Below are positions 17,644 to 26,035 of a stretch of 64,000 nucleotides of DNA, in pieces. The notes beneath the pieces were generated by a model, which saw only the letters and a list, made by a program, of their open reading frames with translations, ran no database searches and was not told where the DNA came from. The stretch spans positions 186,001 to 250,000 of the forward strand of contig DKQS01000011.1 of the NCBI GenBank assembly GCA_002471825.1, written 5' to 3'. Source of the DNA: Flavobacteriaceae bacterium UBA7302. GTDB taxonomy: Bacteria; Bacteroidota; Bacteroidia; Flavobacteriales; Flavobacteriaceae. Numbering within the stretch: the first letter of the stretch is position 1; every line of letters begins with the position of its first letter. Position numbers and translations under genes: made by a program.

Positions 17644-20323
17644 TGAATGGAATTTTTATGATGACCTCTGCACCGTCTTTATAATTTTTATTGATGAAAA
17701 TGTCTCCACCATGACTCAATACAATTTGTTTGGATATTGCCAAACCGAGTCCACTTCCCTGTGGTTTGATGACATTTTGATTTTTTGATTGAAAGAACTT
17801 ATCAAATACAAAATCAACATCGGTTTCTTCAAATCCTTTTCCGTTATCTCGCACCGATATTTCAATGCTTTGATTCCCCAATTTGTAATCAATGGAGATT
17901 ACACCGCTTTTCGGTTCACAAAACTTCAAAGAATTGTAAATCAGATTTGTAAAGACCTGAATCATTCGATCTTCATCATACTGGAATTTGATCGGATGGG
18001 TATTTTTTACGCGAAGTTCAATGTTCTTTTTGGCGGCGGCAGGTTGCAAACTACCAATTACTTTTTCTATGGTTTTATTGATCAAGTTTGCTTGAAAATC
18101 TAGTTTTTCCTTTCCTTTGGCCAATTTTTCAAAATCCAAGATATTATGGATCAATCGCGACAATCGCTCTGAATCTTGAAGCATACTAGTCAAAAAGCGA
18201 CTCTTGTCGTCTTCCTCCATATCTGGATTGTACAGTAAAATTTCCGTCCCTGCTCGAATTCCGGTTAATGGCGTTTTCAACTCATGTGCAACCGTATCCA
18301 AGAATTCGTCCTTCTGTTTGTCTTTTTCCAGTAATTCTTCGTTTACCAATTTCAATTGCTTGGCAAGTTTTTTTAATTCCTTCGATTTATTCTTCATGGC
18401 CTTGCTTTCCGCAATGGCATCTTTGGATTCTTCCAATATTTTTAACACCTCTACCAACGTAATCTCCTCTTCCTTCACAACATTCTGAATTAAGATTCTA
18501 GCCGAAGAGGAACCGATACTACCGGTGAGTACTTGCTCTGAGAAATGAATCATTTTGGCATCGGCAAACTTGGGTTCTTCTTTGATATCATATTTGGTGT
18601 AGAAAGCTGCAAGCGCCTTTTTAGTTTTTTCTCTACCTAGAAATCGAACCAGAATGTCCTTGATATCTTCCACATAGGCCTCCCCTTTCCAAACATAAGC
18701 CTCTTCTTGAAGAGAGGTGTAATTCTTACTCTCCACAAACATTTCGGCATAGTTTCGTTCTCGATAGTTTCCTTTGGTATTCAAAGAGAAATAGATATAA
18801 CAGATGGTATTTAGCGAAATACTCCAGAAAAATGCATGTTCTGCTGGAGAGAGAAAATCGATTCCGAATAAGGAATGCGGACTTAAAAACTGAACATTAA
18901 AAATTCCTTGTTGTGTGAAGCTGGCATCACCGGTCAGGGCCTCAATGGTAAAAGGCAAGATGAGGGTGTAAAAGGTAACTCCCAATCCAACAAGCATTCC
19001 AATAATGGCGCCTTTGGAAGATCCACGATTCCAGAACAAACCAACAAAGAATGAGGGTGCCAATTGAGCCACAATCACAAAAGAGATCAGCCCGATGGAA
19101 TACAGACTCAACTCCACCGAAAAATTGTAATAGAAGAAATAGGCAAGAACAATGATAAAGAAGATAGAAACCCTTCTAATGTTCTTGATGTATTTCGAAT
19201 TCTTTAAAGACTCGTTACGCTTAAAGTTTTTTAGATATCCATAAGGAATGATTAGGTTGTTACTGACCATGATGGATAAGGCGAATGTTGACACCACCAC
19301 CATTGAAATCACGGCCGAAAGTCCGCCTAAAAACACCAACAATGCCAAAAAGCTATTGCCGTTTTTTAAAGGAAGAAAGAGTGTATAATATTCCGAATTG
19401 ACAGCATTTCCAAACTGCAATTTCCCGGCCCATGCAATGAATATCACAAAGACATTGAAAAGTAAAAGGTATAAGGGAAACAACCAAATGGCCGTCTTAA
19501 CATCCTTCAATCGGTTGCTTTCCAATACGCCCATTTGAAATTGTCTAGGCAATAAGAAAATAGCAATAAAAGACAACATGATGGTAAAGAACCAATTGAA
19601 TCCTTGTTCCAAACCATTGATTTGAACGAGATTGGAAAAATTATCTACCAGACTGGCCTTGGCCACAATGTCTTGCATTCCGTCAAACAGGTAGTAGGTG
19701 ATGTAGACCCCAACGATGAGGAAGAATAACAATTTCAATAAGGATTCAAAAGCCACTGTCACTACAATTCCCCTGTGCTTCTTTGAAGCATCCGTGGTTT
19801 GTGTTCCGAAAAAGGCTGCAAAAATGGCCAAGAGCAAAGCGATGTAAAAAGTAGCATCTTCATAAATAGCAATGGAAGCATCCTCACGAGAAGTCATGAT
19901 CTCAAAGGTTTCCGATACCGCCTTTAACTGTAAAGAGATATAGGGTAAAATAGCAATCAAACAAACAACCGTAACTAAAGCTCCTAAAAATCGGTTCTTA
20001 CCATATCGCAAGGAGATAAAGTCGGCCAAAGATGAAATCTTGTGTTGCTTGGCTATGCGAATCACTTTTCGTAAAACAATAATCCAAATGGGAGCAGCAA
20101 TAATGGGTCCGAGGTAAATGGTTAGGAAACTAACACCGGTATTGGCGGCCACACCAACACTTCCGTAGTAAGTCCATGCCGAGCAATACACGGCCAATGA
20201 CAACACATATACATACGGACTATTTACGAGTTTCGACTTGGATTTTCGCTCGGTATAGAAAGCTATTCCGAAGAGAATCGCAAGATAGAAGACAATAATA
20301 AATATCAGTACTAGACTACTCAT
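17636..20323 (-). CDS. Sodium/solute symporter-domain sensor histidine kinase (CbrA-like)
   Basis: 895 aa. Residues 1 to about 530 are a sodium:solute-symporter fold with roughly 13 helices. A linker and a coiled coil (about 600-665, rich in E and K) lead to a HisKA domain with phosphoacceptor H680 (VAHELKTPLTGI). The HATPase domain has an N box (FTNLIYNSLKF), G1 (DNGKGF) and G2 (GSGLGLAIS). This architecture matches CbrA-type kinases, which couple transport or substrate sensing to phosphorylation. It lies in an operon with a true symporter, a porin and two acyl-CoA ligases, so acetate, propionate or a related acid is the likely cue. It overlaps the response regulator gene by 8 bp. Confidence 0.92.
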   Translation of the reverse strand: MSSLVLIFIIVFYLAILFGIAFYTERKSKSKLVNSPYVYVLSLAVYCSAWTYYGSVGVAANTGVSFLTIYLGPIIAAPIWIIVLRKVIRIAKQHKISSLADFISLRYGKNRFLGALVTVVCLIAILPYISLQLKAVSETFEIMTSREDASIAIYEDATFYIALLLAIFAAFFGTQTTDASKKHRGIVVTVAFESLLKLLFFLIVGVYITYYLFDGMQDIVAKASLVDNFSNLVQINGLEQGFNWFFTIMLSFIAIFLLPRQFQMGVLESNRLKDVKTAIWLFPLYLLLFNVFVIFIAWAGKLQFGNAVNSEYYTLFLPLKNGNSFLALLVFLGGLSAVISMVVVSTFALSIMVSNNLIIPYGYLKNFKRNESLKNSKYIKNIRRVSIFFIIVLAYFFYYNFSVELSLYSIGLISFVIVAQLAPSFFVGLFWNRGSSKGAIIGMLVGLGVTFYTLILPFTIEALTGDASFTQQGIFNVQFLSPHSLFGIDFLSPAEHAFFWSISLNTICYIYFSLNTKGNYRERNYAEMFVESKNYTSLQEEAYVWKGEAYVEDIKDILVRFLGREKTKKALAAFYTKYDIKEEPKFADAKMIHFSEQVLTGSIGSSSARILIQNVVKEEEITLVEVLKILEESKDAIAESKAMKNKSKELKKLAKQLKLVNEELLEKDKQKDEFLDTVAHELKTPLTGIRAGTEILLYNPDMEEDDKSRFLTSMLQDSERLSRLIHNILDFEKLAKGKEKLDFQANLINKTIEKVIGSLQPAAAKKNIELRVKNTHPIKFQYDEDRMIQVFTNLIYNSLKFCEPKSGVISIDYKLGNQSIEISVRDNGKGFEETDVDFVFDKFFQSKNQNVIKPQGSGLGLAISKQIVLSHGGDIFINKNYKDGAEVIIKIPFNE

Positions 20324-20510
20324 GAAACTTTTTGATTATATAAAATGAGATGCCAATACTTACCATACAAATCAAAAAAACAACCATGTAAAAAACAGGA
20401 ATTCCAAATATTAAATTTGGATTCGAGTAGGACAATACAAAGGGAATATTAAATAAGAGCAAGAGTCCTATTGCTAATAATACCAGTTTTTGTTCGTGTC
20501 TTTTTTTCAT
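20316..20510 (-). CDS. Small two-helix membrane protein, unknown
   Basis: 64 aa from ATG 20510 (MKKRHEQK); an upstream in-frame start would add 14 residues and run into the intergenic leader. Two hydrophobic stretches, about residues 8-22 and 35-58, are separated by a short polar loop (SYSNPNL). The size and topology recall DUF3311-type small subunits found beside SSS-family permeases, but I cannot confirm the family. Its stop overlaps the kinase start by 8 bp, so it may be a small partner of the symporter-like sensor. Confidence 0.65.
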   Translation of the reverse strand: MKKRHEQKLVLLAIGLLLLFNIPFVLSYSNPNLIFGIPVFYMVVFLICMVSIGISFYIIKKFHE

Positions 20511-20570
20511 AATTGTTTTGAAAGGAAATAAAACAGTGCCCATGAAGAGCACTGTTTATCAACCAAAATG

Positions 20571-22346
20571 TTAATGACTAGATGCTTCGCCAGCTCCAGA
20601 CGGAATACGAATATTCTCAACAATTTCTTGTACATCTTTAGGTGGTTCTGCTGTTAGCCTAGAAACTACTAATGATACAACAACGTTAACCAACATTGCT
20701 ATCGTACCAAATCCTTCAGGAGACGTTCCGAACCACCATTCGCTTTTTGGTAATGGATCAAACGTTCCTATCAAGCCAGTTTTGTAACGGATCATATAGA
20801 ACAACATCAATGTGATGCCTACAACCATTCCTGAAACAGCACCTTGCTTGTTCATTCGTTTGTCAAATATTCCTAAAATAATAGCTGGGAAGAAGGATGC
20901 CGCTGCAAGACCAAAGGCCAAAGCGACCACGGCGGCGACAAATCCCGGCGGATAAATACCGAATAATCCAGCAATTACAATCGCAACTAAGATGGAGATT
21001 CTTGCCCACATTAATTCAGCCTTTTCAGAAATATCTGGTTTGATTTGTTTTTTAATTAAATCGTGTGAAATAGAGGTTGAAATTACCAATAGTAATCCCG
21101 CTGCTGTTGATAAAGCCGCTGCCAATCCACCTGCTGCCACTAAGGCAATTACCCAATTCGGTAATCCTGCAATCTCTGGGTTGGCCAATACCATGATATC
21201 TCTGTCTACATAAAGCTCATTGGCAGAAGCACTCGCATTAGAAATGGTGCGCTCTCCATGCAATCCGCGATCTGCAGTAAATACAGGTTTTTTCCCATTA
21301 ATGGCTGAACCCGCAACATATTGAATTTTTCCATCTCCATTTTTATCAGTCCAAGAAAGTAATCCAGTATCCTCCCAGTTTTTAAACCATGCTGGAATTT
21401 CTGAATACTGCTTGTCACTTACCGTTTCGATCAAGTTGGTTCTTGAGAAAACAGCAATGGCTGGAGCGGTTGTATAAAGGATGGCAATTAATAACAAGGC
21501 ATACCCTGCCGATTTTCTTGCGTCCTTTACTTTTGGCACGGTAAAGAATCTCACAATTACGTGTGGAAGACCGGCCGTACCCACCATTAAGGCTAAGGTA
21601 ATTGCAAATACATCCCAGGTTGATTTCGAACCATTGGTATATTCGTTGAATCCTAATTGTGTGTGAAGGGCATCTAATTTATCCAGTAAAAAGGTTCCGT
21701 CTTCTACCGTTCCTCCCATTCCGATTTGCGGAATGATATTTCCGGTCATTTGCATCGAAATGAAGAATGCAGGCACCATAAAAGCAAAAATCAATACACA
21801 ATATTGCGCTACCTGGGTATAGGTAATTCCCTTCATCCCTCCTAAGAAGGCAAAAACACAAACTACTGCCATACCGATGATAACACCAGTAACAATATCT
21901 ACTTGTAAGAATTGTGAGAAAACGATTCCTACGCCACGCATTTGTCCTGCAACATATGTAAAGGATACAATTAACGCACAGATAACCGCTACAGTTCTTG
22001 CAGAGTTTGAATAGTAACGATCACCAATAAAATCAGGCACCGTGAATTTTCCAAATTTCCTCAAATAGGGAGCCAGTAGCAGGGCTAAAAGTACATATCC
22101 ACCAGTCCATCCCATCAGATACACCGATCCGTCATATCCAGCAAAGGAAATAATCCCTGCCATCGAAATAAAGGAAGCGGCACTCATCCAGTCAGCGGCG
22201 GTTGCCATTCCATTTGCCAAAGGAGAAACGCCTCCACCGGCAACATAAAAGTCTTTTGTAGATCCAGCCTTCGCCCAAATAGCAATACCAAAGTATAGAG
22301 CAAAAGTGATACCTACGATAATCCAAGTCCAAGTTTGTACACTCAT
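20571..22346 (-). CDS. Cation/acetate-type sodium:solute symporter, large subunit
   Basis: 591 aa with about 13 membrane helices and the SSS-family signature regions (FYVAGGGVSPLANGMATAADWMSAASF near residue 40; GGLAAALSTAAGLLLVISTSISHDL near 410). It fits the VC_2705-like branch of SSS symporters that work with a DUF4212 small subunit, and the gene for that subunit lies 18 bp upstream. A polar insert at about 310-390 (with SWTDKNGDGK) is typical of this branch. It should import acetate or a related small acid with sodium across the inner membrane, feeding the two acyl-CoA ligases. Confidence 0.9.
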   Translation of the reverse strand: MSVQTWTWIIVGITFALYFGIAIWAKAGSTKDFYVAGGGVSPLANGMATAADWMSAASFISMAGIISFAGYDGSVYLMGWTGGYVLLALLLAPYLRKFGKFTVPDFIGDRYYSNSARTVAVICALIVSFTYVAGQMRGVGIVFSQFLQVDIVTGVIIGMAVVCVFAFLGGMKGITYTQVAQYCVLIFAFMVPAFFISMQMTGNIIPQIGMGGTVEDGTFLLDKLDALHTQLGFNEYTNGSKSTWDVFAITLALMVGTAGLPHVIVRFFTVPKVKDARKSAGYALLLIAILYTTAPAIAVFSRTNLIETVSDKQYSEIPAWFKNWEDTGLLSWTDKNGDGKIQYVAGSAINGKKPVFTADRGLHGERTISNASASANELYVDRDIMVLANPEIAGLPNWVIALVAAGGLAAALSTAAGLLLVISTSISHDLIKKQIKPDISEKAELMWARISILVAIVIAGLFGIYPPGFVAAVVALAFGLAAASFFPAIILGIFDKRMNKQGAVSGMVVGITLMLFYMIRYKTGLIGTFDPLPKSEWWFGTSPEGFGTIAMLVNVVVSLVVSRLTAEPPKDVQEIVENIRIPSGAGEASSH

Positions 22347-22364
22347 AATAATATCTTTTTATGA

Positions 22365-22622
22365 TTACTCGTCGTAACCGTATTTTTTATCCAATTTGTT
22401 CATTAATCGTACGTACACAAAAATCAAGACTACGAATACATAAATTGATCCTTGCTGTGCAAACCAGAAACCTAGTTTAAATCCTCCCAATCGAAATTGG
22501 TTTAGTTCTTCTCTAAAAAGTATACCTGCGCAATAGGAAACTAAGAACCAAATTCCGAGTAGAATAAGGAGGTATCTTAAGTTTTCTTTCCAATACGCTT
22601 TTGCGTTTTCTTTATCTGACAT
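22365..22622 (-). CDS. DUF4212 sodium:solute symporter small subunit
   Basis: 85 aa. Family landmarks are AYWKENLRYLLILLGIWFLVSY, GFKLGFWFAQQGSIYVFVVLIFVY and a charged tail (LDKKYGYDE). Two membrane helices. This family (DUF4212) is found almost only beside the VC_2705-type symporter, as here, and is regarded as its small subunit. It lies 12 bp downstream of the porin gene and 18 bp upstream of the symporter gene. Confidence 0.93.
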   Translation of the reverse strand: MSDKENAKAYWKENLRYLLILLGIWFLVSYCAGILFREELNQFRLGGFKLGFWFAQQGSIYVFVVLIFVYVRLMNKLDKKYGYDE

Positions 22623-22634
22623 AAGTTGAAAGTT

Positions 22635-23846
22635 TTATAAGTAAATCATTGCTTGTAACGTAAACACACCTGTGCTACTCGCCTGCCCTACTTTCGAATT
22701 GGTATATTCAAAAGAAAGTTTGGAGTGGTGTCCTGTTTGGTAGATGTTCGCACCAATTCCGAGTCTTGAAGCATTGTCGTTTATAGCGTCAATGGTTCTG
22801 TGCTGGTACGATAGGTAAGGTTGGAATCTCATGTTGGCATTGTCCCCTGAAAAAAGATATCCCACGTGAGAATAGATCATGTTTCCTGTAGCATAGGGAC
22901 CAAAGTTGTAATTGGTTCCGTAATCGTTGCTTTGATACACGAGGTAAGCTGTAATGGCTGCATTATCGCCACCTACAGGAGCATCATAAAAAGCATCCAC
23001 AGCAAAGATGTTCACATCTTCTCCTTGGCCAGCAGCATTAACCGCTCCGTTTGGATGCGAGAAGAAACCTGCCCCAACGTTGAATACCTCTTTGCTTCCC
23101 AAGTAAGTTCCTACTTTGTAAGGAAGGAAGTTCGATTCTTGATCTAAAAAGTTGAAATCGAAATATCCTTGAAATACCTTACCTGCATCTCTAGAACCTA
23201 ACAAACGACGACCTCCATATACGGTAGTATTGTTTGCAACAGGATCCCTGGTATCCAAAGTACCTGTTCCAGCTTCGTTTAAAGCCAATCGGTATTGCAA
23301 TCTTCCCACTTTTCCTTTGGCATACACACCAATATGTCTCGCAAATTGATCAGACAAACCAAGATTTGCCCATGACTGACGGTTGTTGTCCAAGGTCATC
23401 ATGTTTAGCGTACTTTGATTGGTTAGCCTCGAAATTCCGTTCCAATAGTGCAATCCGGCACCGACATTAAGATTGTCAGACACCTTCCATTCGCCCCAAA
23501 AATCATGGAAGAACAATTGAGATCGATCTCCAGTACCAATGGGTGATGTGTTGTTGCCATTCAAGCTGTTCAAGCCAAAATGGGTTAGGATTAAAAATTT
23601 CTTGTTGAGTTGTGTAAAAGTTAAAACCCTTGCTCTTCTTACGCTAAAGGATAACTTTTCGGTAGTCGGACCAACATTGTCATTATGTTGTGCCCAGAAT
23701 TGTCCCCATGCAATGATCCGCATGTACTTAGTACCTTCCTCATTGAACTTAATCTTATATCCACCAGTGTATTCCGTGGAACCTTGGCTATAAGAAAAAG
23801 AGCTGTATAGGAAAAGTCCTAATGTGAATAGAATTAGTTTTCTCAT
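22635..23846 (-). CDS. Outer-membrane porin of the acid-uptake operon
   Basis: 403 aa with a clear signal peptide (about 1-20, ending SYSQ). The rest is alternating polar/aromatic strands as in a beta-barrel porin, ending in an aromatic/hydrophobic strand (FTLQAMIYL) usual for barrel proteins. The N-terminal GGYKIKFNEEGTKYMRIIAWGQFWAQH and FSVRRARVLTF segments are typical of a Bacteroidota porin group linked to acetate symporter operons. It is likely the outer-membrane entry for the acid. Its mRNA leader (23847-23869) is complementary over 23 nt to the unpaired region of both small RNAs at 26.1 and 26.5 kb, directly next to the ATG. Confidence 0.82.
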   Translation of the reverse strand: MRKLILFTLGLFLYSSFSYSQGSTEYTGGYKIKFNEEGTKYMRIIAWGQFWAQHNDNVGPTTEKLSFSVRRARVLTFTQLNKKFLILTHFGLNSLNGNNTSPIGTGDRSQLFFHDFWGEWKVSDNLNVGAGLHYWNGISRLTNQSTLNMMTLDNNRQSWANLGLSDQFARHIGVYAKGKVGRLQYRLALNEAGTGTLDTRDPVANNTTVYGGRRLLGSRDAGKVFQGYFDFNFLDQESNFLPYKVGTYLGSKEVFNVGAGFFSHPNGAVNAAGQGEDVNIFAVDAFYDAPVGGDNAAITAYLVYQSNDYGTNYNFGPYATGNMIYSHVGYLFSGDNANMRFQPYLSYQHRTIDAINDNASRLGIGANIYQTGHHSKLSFEYTNSKVGQASSTGVFTLQAMIYL

Positions 23847-23917
23847 AAGTTTTTAATTGATTGATTGAGTGTGATTTCACTCTACGAATGTGATTAAAAA
23901 CTGATGTTTAAAAAAAA

Positions 23918-23933
23918 CTAATATATATTTTTG
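23918..23933. promoter_or_regulatory. Candidate operator before the porin gene
   Basis: An AT-rich site reading CTAATATATATTTTTG lies 72 bp upstream of the porin start. It resembles the reverse complement of the near-palindrome at 24399-24413 in front of the InsA-like regulator gene: both share CTAATATAT followed by TTTG. No clear TAnnTTTG -7 box was found for the porin, so this site may overlap an activator-dependent promoter. AT-rich composition makes chance similarity possible. Confidence 0.35.
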
Positions 23934-23947
23934 TTAATTTGATATAT

Positions 23948-24367
23948 CTAATCACGAAAACGTTCCCATTTGAGTAACATGAATTTGTCACCAAGTTCTG
24001 TAACCAAAACACCGGCACCTTTGATATTATCCGAATCAGAAAAGAAATTAGATAGCTCCTCCTTGGTTAGGATTTTATAGGTAGGATGGTACTTTCTGTT
24101 GATAGGTCTCTTGAGTCCGTATTTCTTCACCCAGTTCATTACCGAGACATGAGATATCCCTAGTATTCGTTCGATTTCTCGGTATGACAATCCTTCAATA
24201 TATAATTGTAATGCCTTATTTACATAATAGTCGTCAATCCGCTTCCCTAGCTTGTTCACGGTAAAATTATAACCACAAGATTTGCATTTGTAACGCTGGC
24301 GTTGATTCACAATTCCACTTTTAACAACCTGATTATTAGAGCAATTCGGACAATTGATTTGATTCAT
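23948..24367 (-). CDS. IS1 InsA-like zinc-ribbon/HTH protein, probable domesticated regulator
   Basis: 139 aa. Residues 1-40 form a zinc ribbon with two Cys pairs (CPNCSN and CKSCGYNF); about 45-95 is a helix-turn-helix (YREIERILGISHVSVMNWVKKYG). Both match the InsA/IS1 N-terminal module. The DDE catalytic part of IS1 transposase is absent; instead there is a short C-terminal domain ending KGAGVLVTELGDKFMLLKWERF. No terminal inverted repeats were seen around the gene. It stands at the head of the acid-utilisation block, about 100 bp before the porin, so I read it as a DNA-binding regulator rather than a mobile element. Confidence 0.75.
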   Translation of the reverse strand: MNQINCPNCSNNQVVKSGIVNQRQRYKCKSCGYNFTVNKLGKRIDDYYVNKALQLYIEGLSYREIERILGISHVSVMNWVKKYGLKRPINRKYHPTYKILTKEELSNFFSDSDNIKGAGVLVTELGDKFMLLKWERFRD

Positions 24368-24379
24368 GTATATAAATTT

Positions 24380-24413
24380 AGCATATATATATTATTTTAG
24401 CAAATATATTAGC
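24380..24413. promoter_or_regulatory. Candidate double operator between regulator and TauE genes
   Basis: Two similar sites stand 19 bp apart: AGCATATATATATTA at 24380-24394 and AGCAAATATATTAGC at 24399-24413, each preceded by TTT. The second is a 14-bp palindrome except for one pair (GCAAATATATTAGC). They lie in the 68-bp gap between the divergent regulator and exporter genes, so binding here could control both. The similarity to the site at 23918-23933 suggests one protein binds all three; the InsA-like regulator is the natural candidate. Confidence 0.4.
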
Positions 24414-24435
24414 AACAAAATATCACTCTAGTTCG

Positions 24436-25230
24436 ATGGAAGTCCATTATTTTAGCGCTATGCTTGAGTTATTTCTAGAACATAGCCTCATCGTTCTGCT
24501 GTTTTTCATTATAGCCGTTTTGTACTCTTCGGTGGGATTTGGGGGAGGCTCAAGTTATTTAGCAGTACTCGCCTTGTCTACCATGTACTTTACAGAAATA
24601 CGAGCAACAGCACTCTTGTGCAACATCGTTGTGGTCAGCAGCAATGTGATGCTGTATCAAAAACGAAAAGACATTCGTTGGAAAAAAGTTATTCCGCTTA
24701 CTACAGTGAGCATTCCGCTTGCCTTTCTAGGAGGATATTTAAAAATATCGGCCCAGCTTTTTTACATATTATTAGGGGTAACCTTATTATTTGCTGCTAT
24801 TACCATGTGGTTTACCAACAAAACTCAAAATTCATCACCTAAGAAAAACAACATGAGTACTGCCAGTTCGGCAGGGATCGGTGGAATGATTGGGTTGATC
24901 TCTGGTATGGTAGGGATCGGAGGCGGAATATTCCTGGCGCCAGTACTTCATATTACTTATTGGGATACACCAAAAAAGATTGCGGCTGCTTCCAGTTTTT
25001 TCATTTTAATCAATTCCCTCTTCGGATTCGCCGGCCAAGCTACCAATCCTGATTTTAGAATTGATTGGAACCTTTCCTTACTATTGATGGGAACTGTATT
25101 CATTGGAGGCCTTATCGGAAACCGTATGAGTCACCGTTTTTTCTCGCCCGCACAACTTAAAAAGGCAACGGCCTTGCTCATTGCCTTTGTAAGCCTACGT
25201 ATCCTCTTCAAATATTACACAGGAGTCTAA
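24436..25230 (+). CDS. TauE/SafE family sulfite/organosulfonate exporter-like permease
   Basis: 264 aa with about eight helices in the two-repeat arrangement of TauE/SafE (DUF81). The repeat motifs are VGFGGGSSYLAVLAL near residue 33 and GLISGMVGIGGGIFLAPVL near 150, both with the glycine-rich G-x-GGG core. ATG 24436 is used; a second Met at residue 9 is also possible. Transported substrate is unknown; characterised relatives export sulfite, sulfoacetate or similar anions. It is divergent from the InsA-like regulator and shares its upstream region. Confidence 0.87.
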   Translation: MEVHYFSAMLELFLEHSLIVLLFFIIAVLYSSVGFGGGSSYLAVLALSTMYFTEIRATALLCNIVVVSSNVMLYQKRKDIRWKKVIPLTTVSIPLAFLGGYLKISAQLFYILLGVTLLFAAITMWFTNKTQNSSPKKNNMSTASSAGIGGMIGLISGMVGIGGGIFLAPVLHITYWDTPKKIAAASSFFILINSLFGFAGQATNPDFRIDWNLSLLLMGTVFIGGLIGNRMSHRFFSPAQLKKATALLIAFVSLRILFKYYTGV

Positions 25231-25234
25231 CTGA

Positions 25235-25253
25235 GTCTTTTGAAGCAAAAGAC
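25235..25253 (+). terminator. Hairpin after the TauE gene
   Basis: A perfect 8-bp stem (GTCTTTTG, loop AAG, CAAAAGAC) starts 4 bp after the stop codon. No continuous T-run follows, so it may be an mRNA-stabilising hairpin or a weak terminator. Confidence 0.45.
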
Positions 25254-25325
25254 AATTTCAATTCGACTGATATTCACACCTCATTGTAGTTTCACATTAG
25301 AATTGTTGACAAATATATTTTTTTT

Positions 25326-25382
25326 GTTTAATTTTTTTAACTTTTTATTAAACATAATACGGATTATTAATCGGTACTTTTG
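25326..25382 (+). promoter_or_regulatory. Fasciclin gene promoter with 28-bp inverted-repeat element
   Basis: A 28-bp element at 25326-25353 begins GTTTAAT, has TTTTAAC in the middle and ends ATTAAAC. It is followed 21 bp later by TACTTTTG (25375-25382), a full match to the Bacteroidota -7 box TAnnTTTG. No TTG -33 box is seen at the usual place, so the inverted repeat probably binds an activator. The same element at the same spacing stands before both small-RNA genes (26036 and 26434). Confidence 0.65.
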
Positions 25383-25405
25383 GATGGAATTTTAAACAAC
25401 AAATT

Positions 25406-25954
25406 ATGAACCTTAGAAAATTAATCCCAGCTTTATTTGTGATGTTAGTAGTAACCTTACCAAACTTTGCAAATAATGACAACGACAAAATCAAAAAGAA
25501 CAATGGAGACGATGATACAATTGTATCAGTGGCAGCTTCAAATGAAAATTTTACAACACTAGTGGCGGCAGTGAAAGCAGCAGGATTGGTAAATGTATTG
25601 AATGGTGATGGGCCTTTCACTGTTTTCGCCCCAGTAAATAGCGCATTCGGAAAATTACCTAAAGGAACTGTTGAAAGCTTATTAAAGCCTGAAAACAAGA
25701 AGACTTTAACTAGTATTTTAACTTACCATGTAGTAGCTGGAAAGTTTGATGCAAAAGCAGTAGTTGGAGCAATCAAGGCTAACAATGGAAAGTTCACTAT
25801 TAAGACCGTTCAAGGTGGAACCTTAACTGCTTCTTTAAAAGATGGTAAAGTGATCTTAACTGACACCAAAGGAAATACTTCCACTGTGATTATCACTGAT
25901 GTAGCGGCTTCAAACGGAATCGTACATGCAATCGATACTGTAGTAATGCCCTAA
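25406..25954 (+). CDS. Secreted fasciclin-domain protein
   Basis: 182 aa. Signal peptide about 1-23, a short acidic/basic linker (NDNDKIKKNNGDDD), then one fasciclin (FAS1) domain from about residue 38 to the end. The FAS1 motifs are clear: GPFTVFAPVNSAFGKLP (H1-like) and ILTYHVVAGKFDA, and the closing GIVHAIDTVVMP. Such domains mediate adhesion or matrix contact; in marine Flavobacteriia they are often among stress- or light-responsive genes, which is a family observation and not shown here. It is monocistronic: it has its own promoter and a terminator 25 bp after the stop. Confidence 0.93.
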   Translation: MNLRKLIPALFVMLVVTLPNFANNDNDKIKKNNGDDDTIVSVAASNENFTTLVAAVKAAGLVNVLNGDGPFTVFAPVNSAFGKLPKGTVESLLKPENKKTLTSILTYHVVAGKFDAKAVVGAIKANNGKFTIKTVQGGTLTASLKDGKVILTDTKGNTSTVIITDVAASNGIVHAIDTVVMP

Positions 25955-25978
25955 TTGATTTTGAACCAAAATTATAAA

Positions 25979-26003
25979 AGCTACCTTCGGGTGGCTTTTT
26001 TTT
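25979..26003 (+). terminator. Rho-independent terminator of the fasciclin gene
   Basis: AGCTACC, loop TTCG, GGTGGCT followed by eight T. One G-T pair in a 7-bp stem with a stable UUCG-type loop. Confidence 0.9.
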
Positions 26004-26035
26004 GTTTATATCCTGTTAATAAATTCATGTTTTTT

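Noticed and set aside
23948..24367. A complete insertion sequence of the IS1 family
   Set aside because: Only the InsA-like zinc ribbon and HTH are present. There is no DDE catalytic reading frame, no terminal inverted repeats and no target duplication, and the gene heads a metabolic operon.
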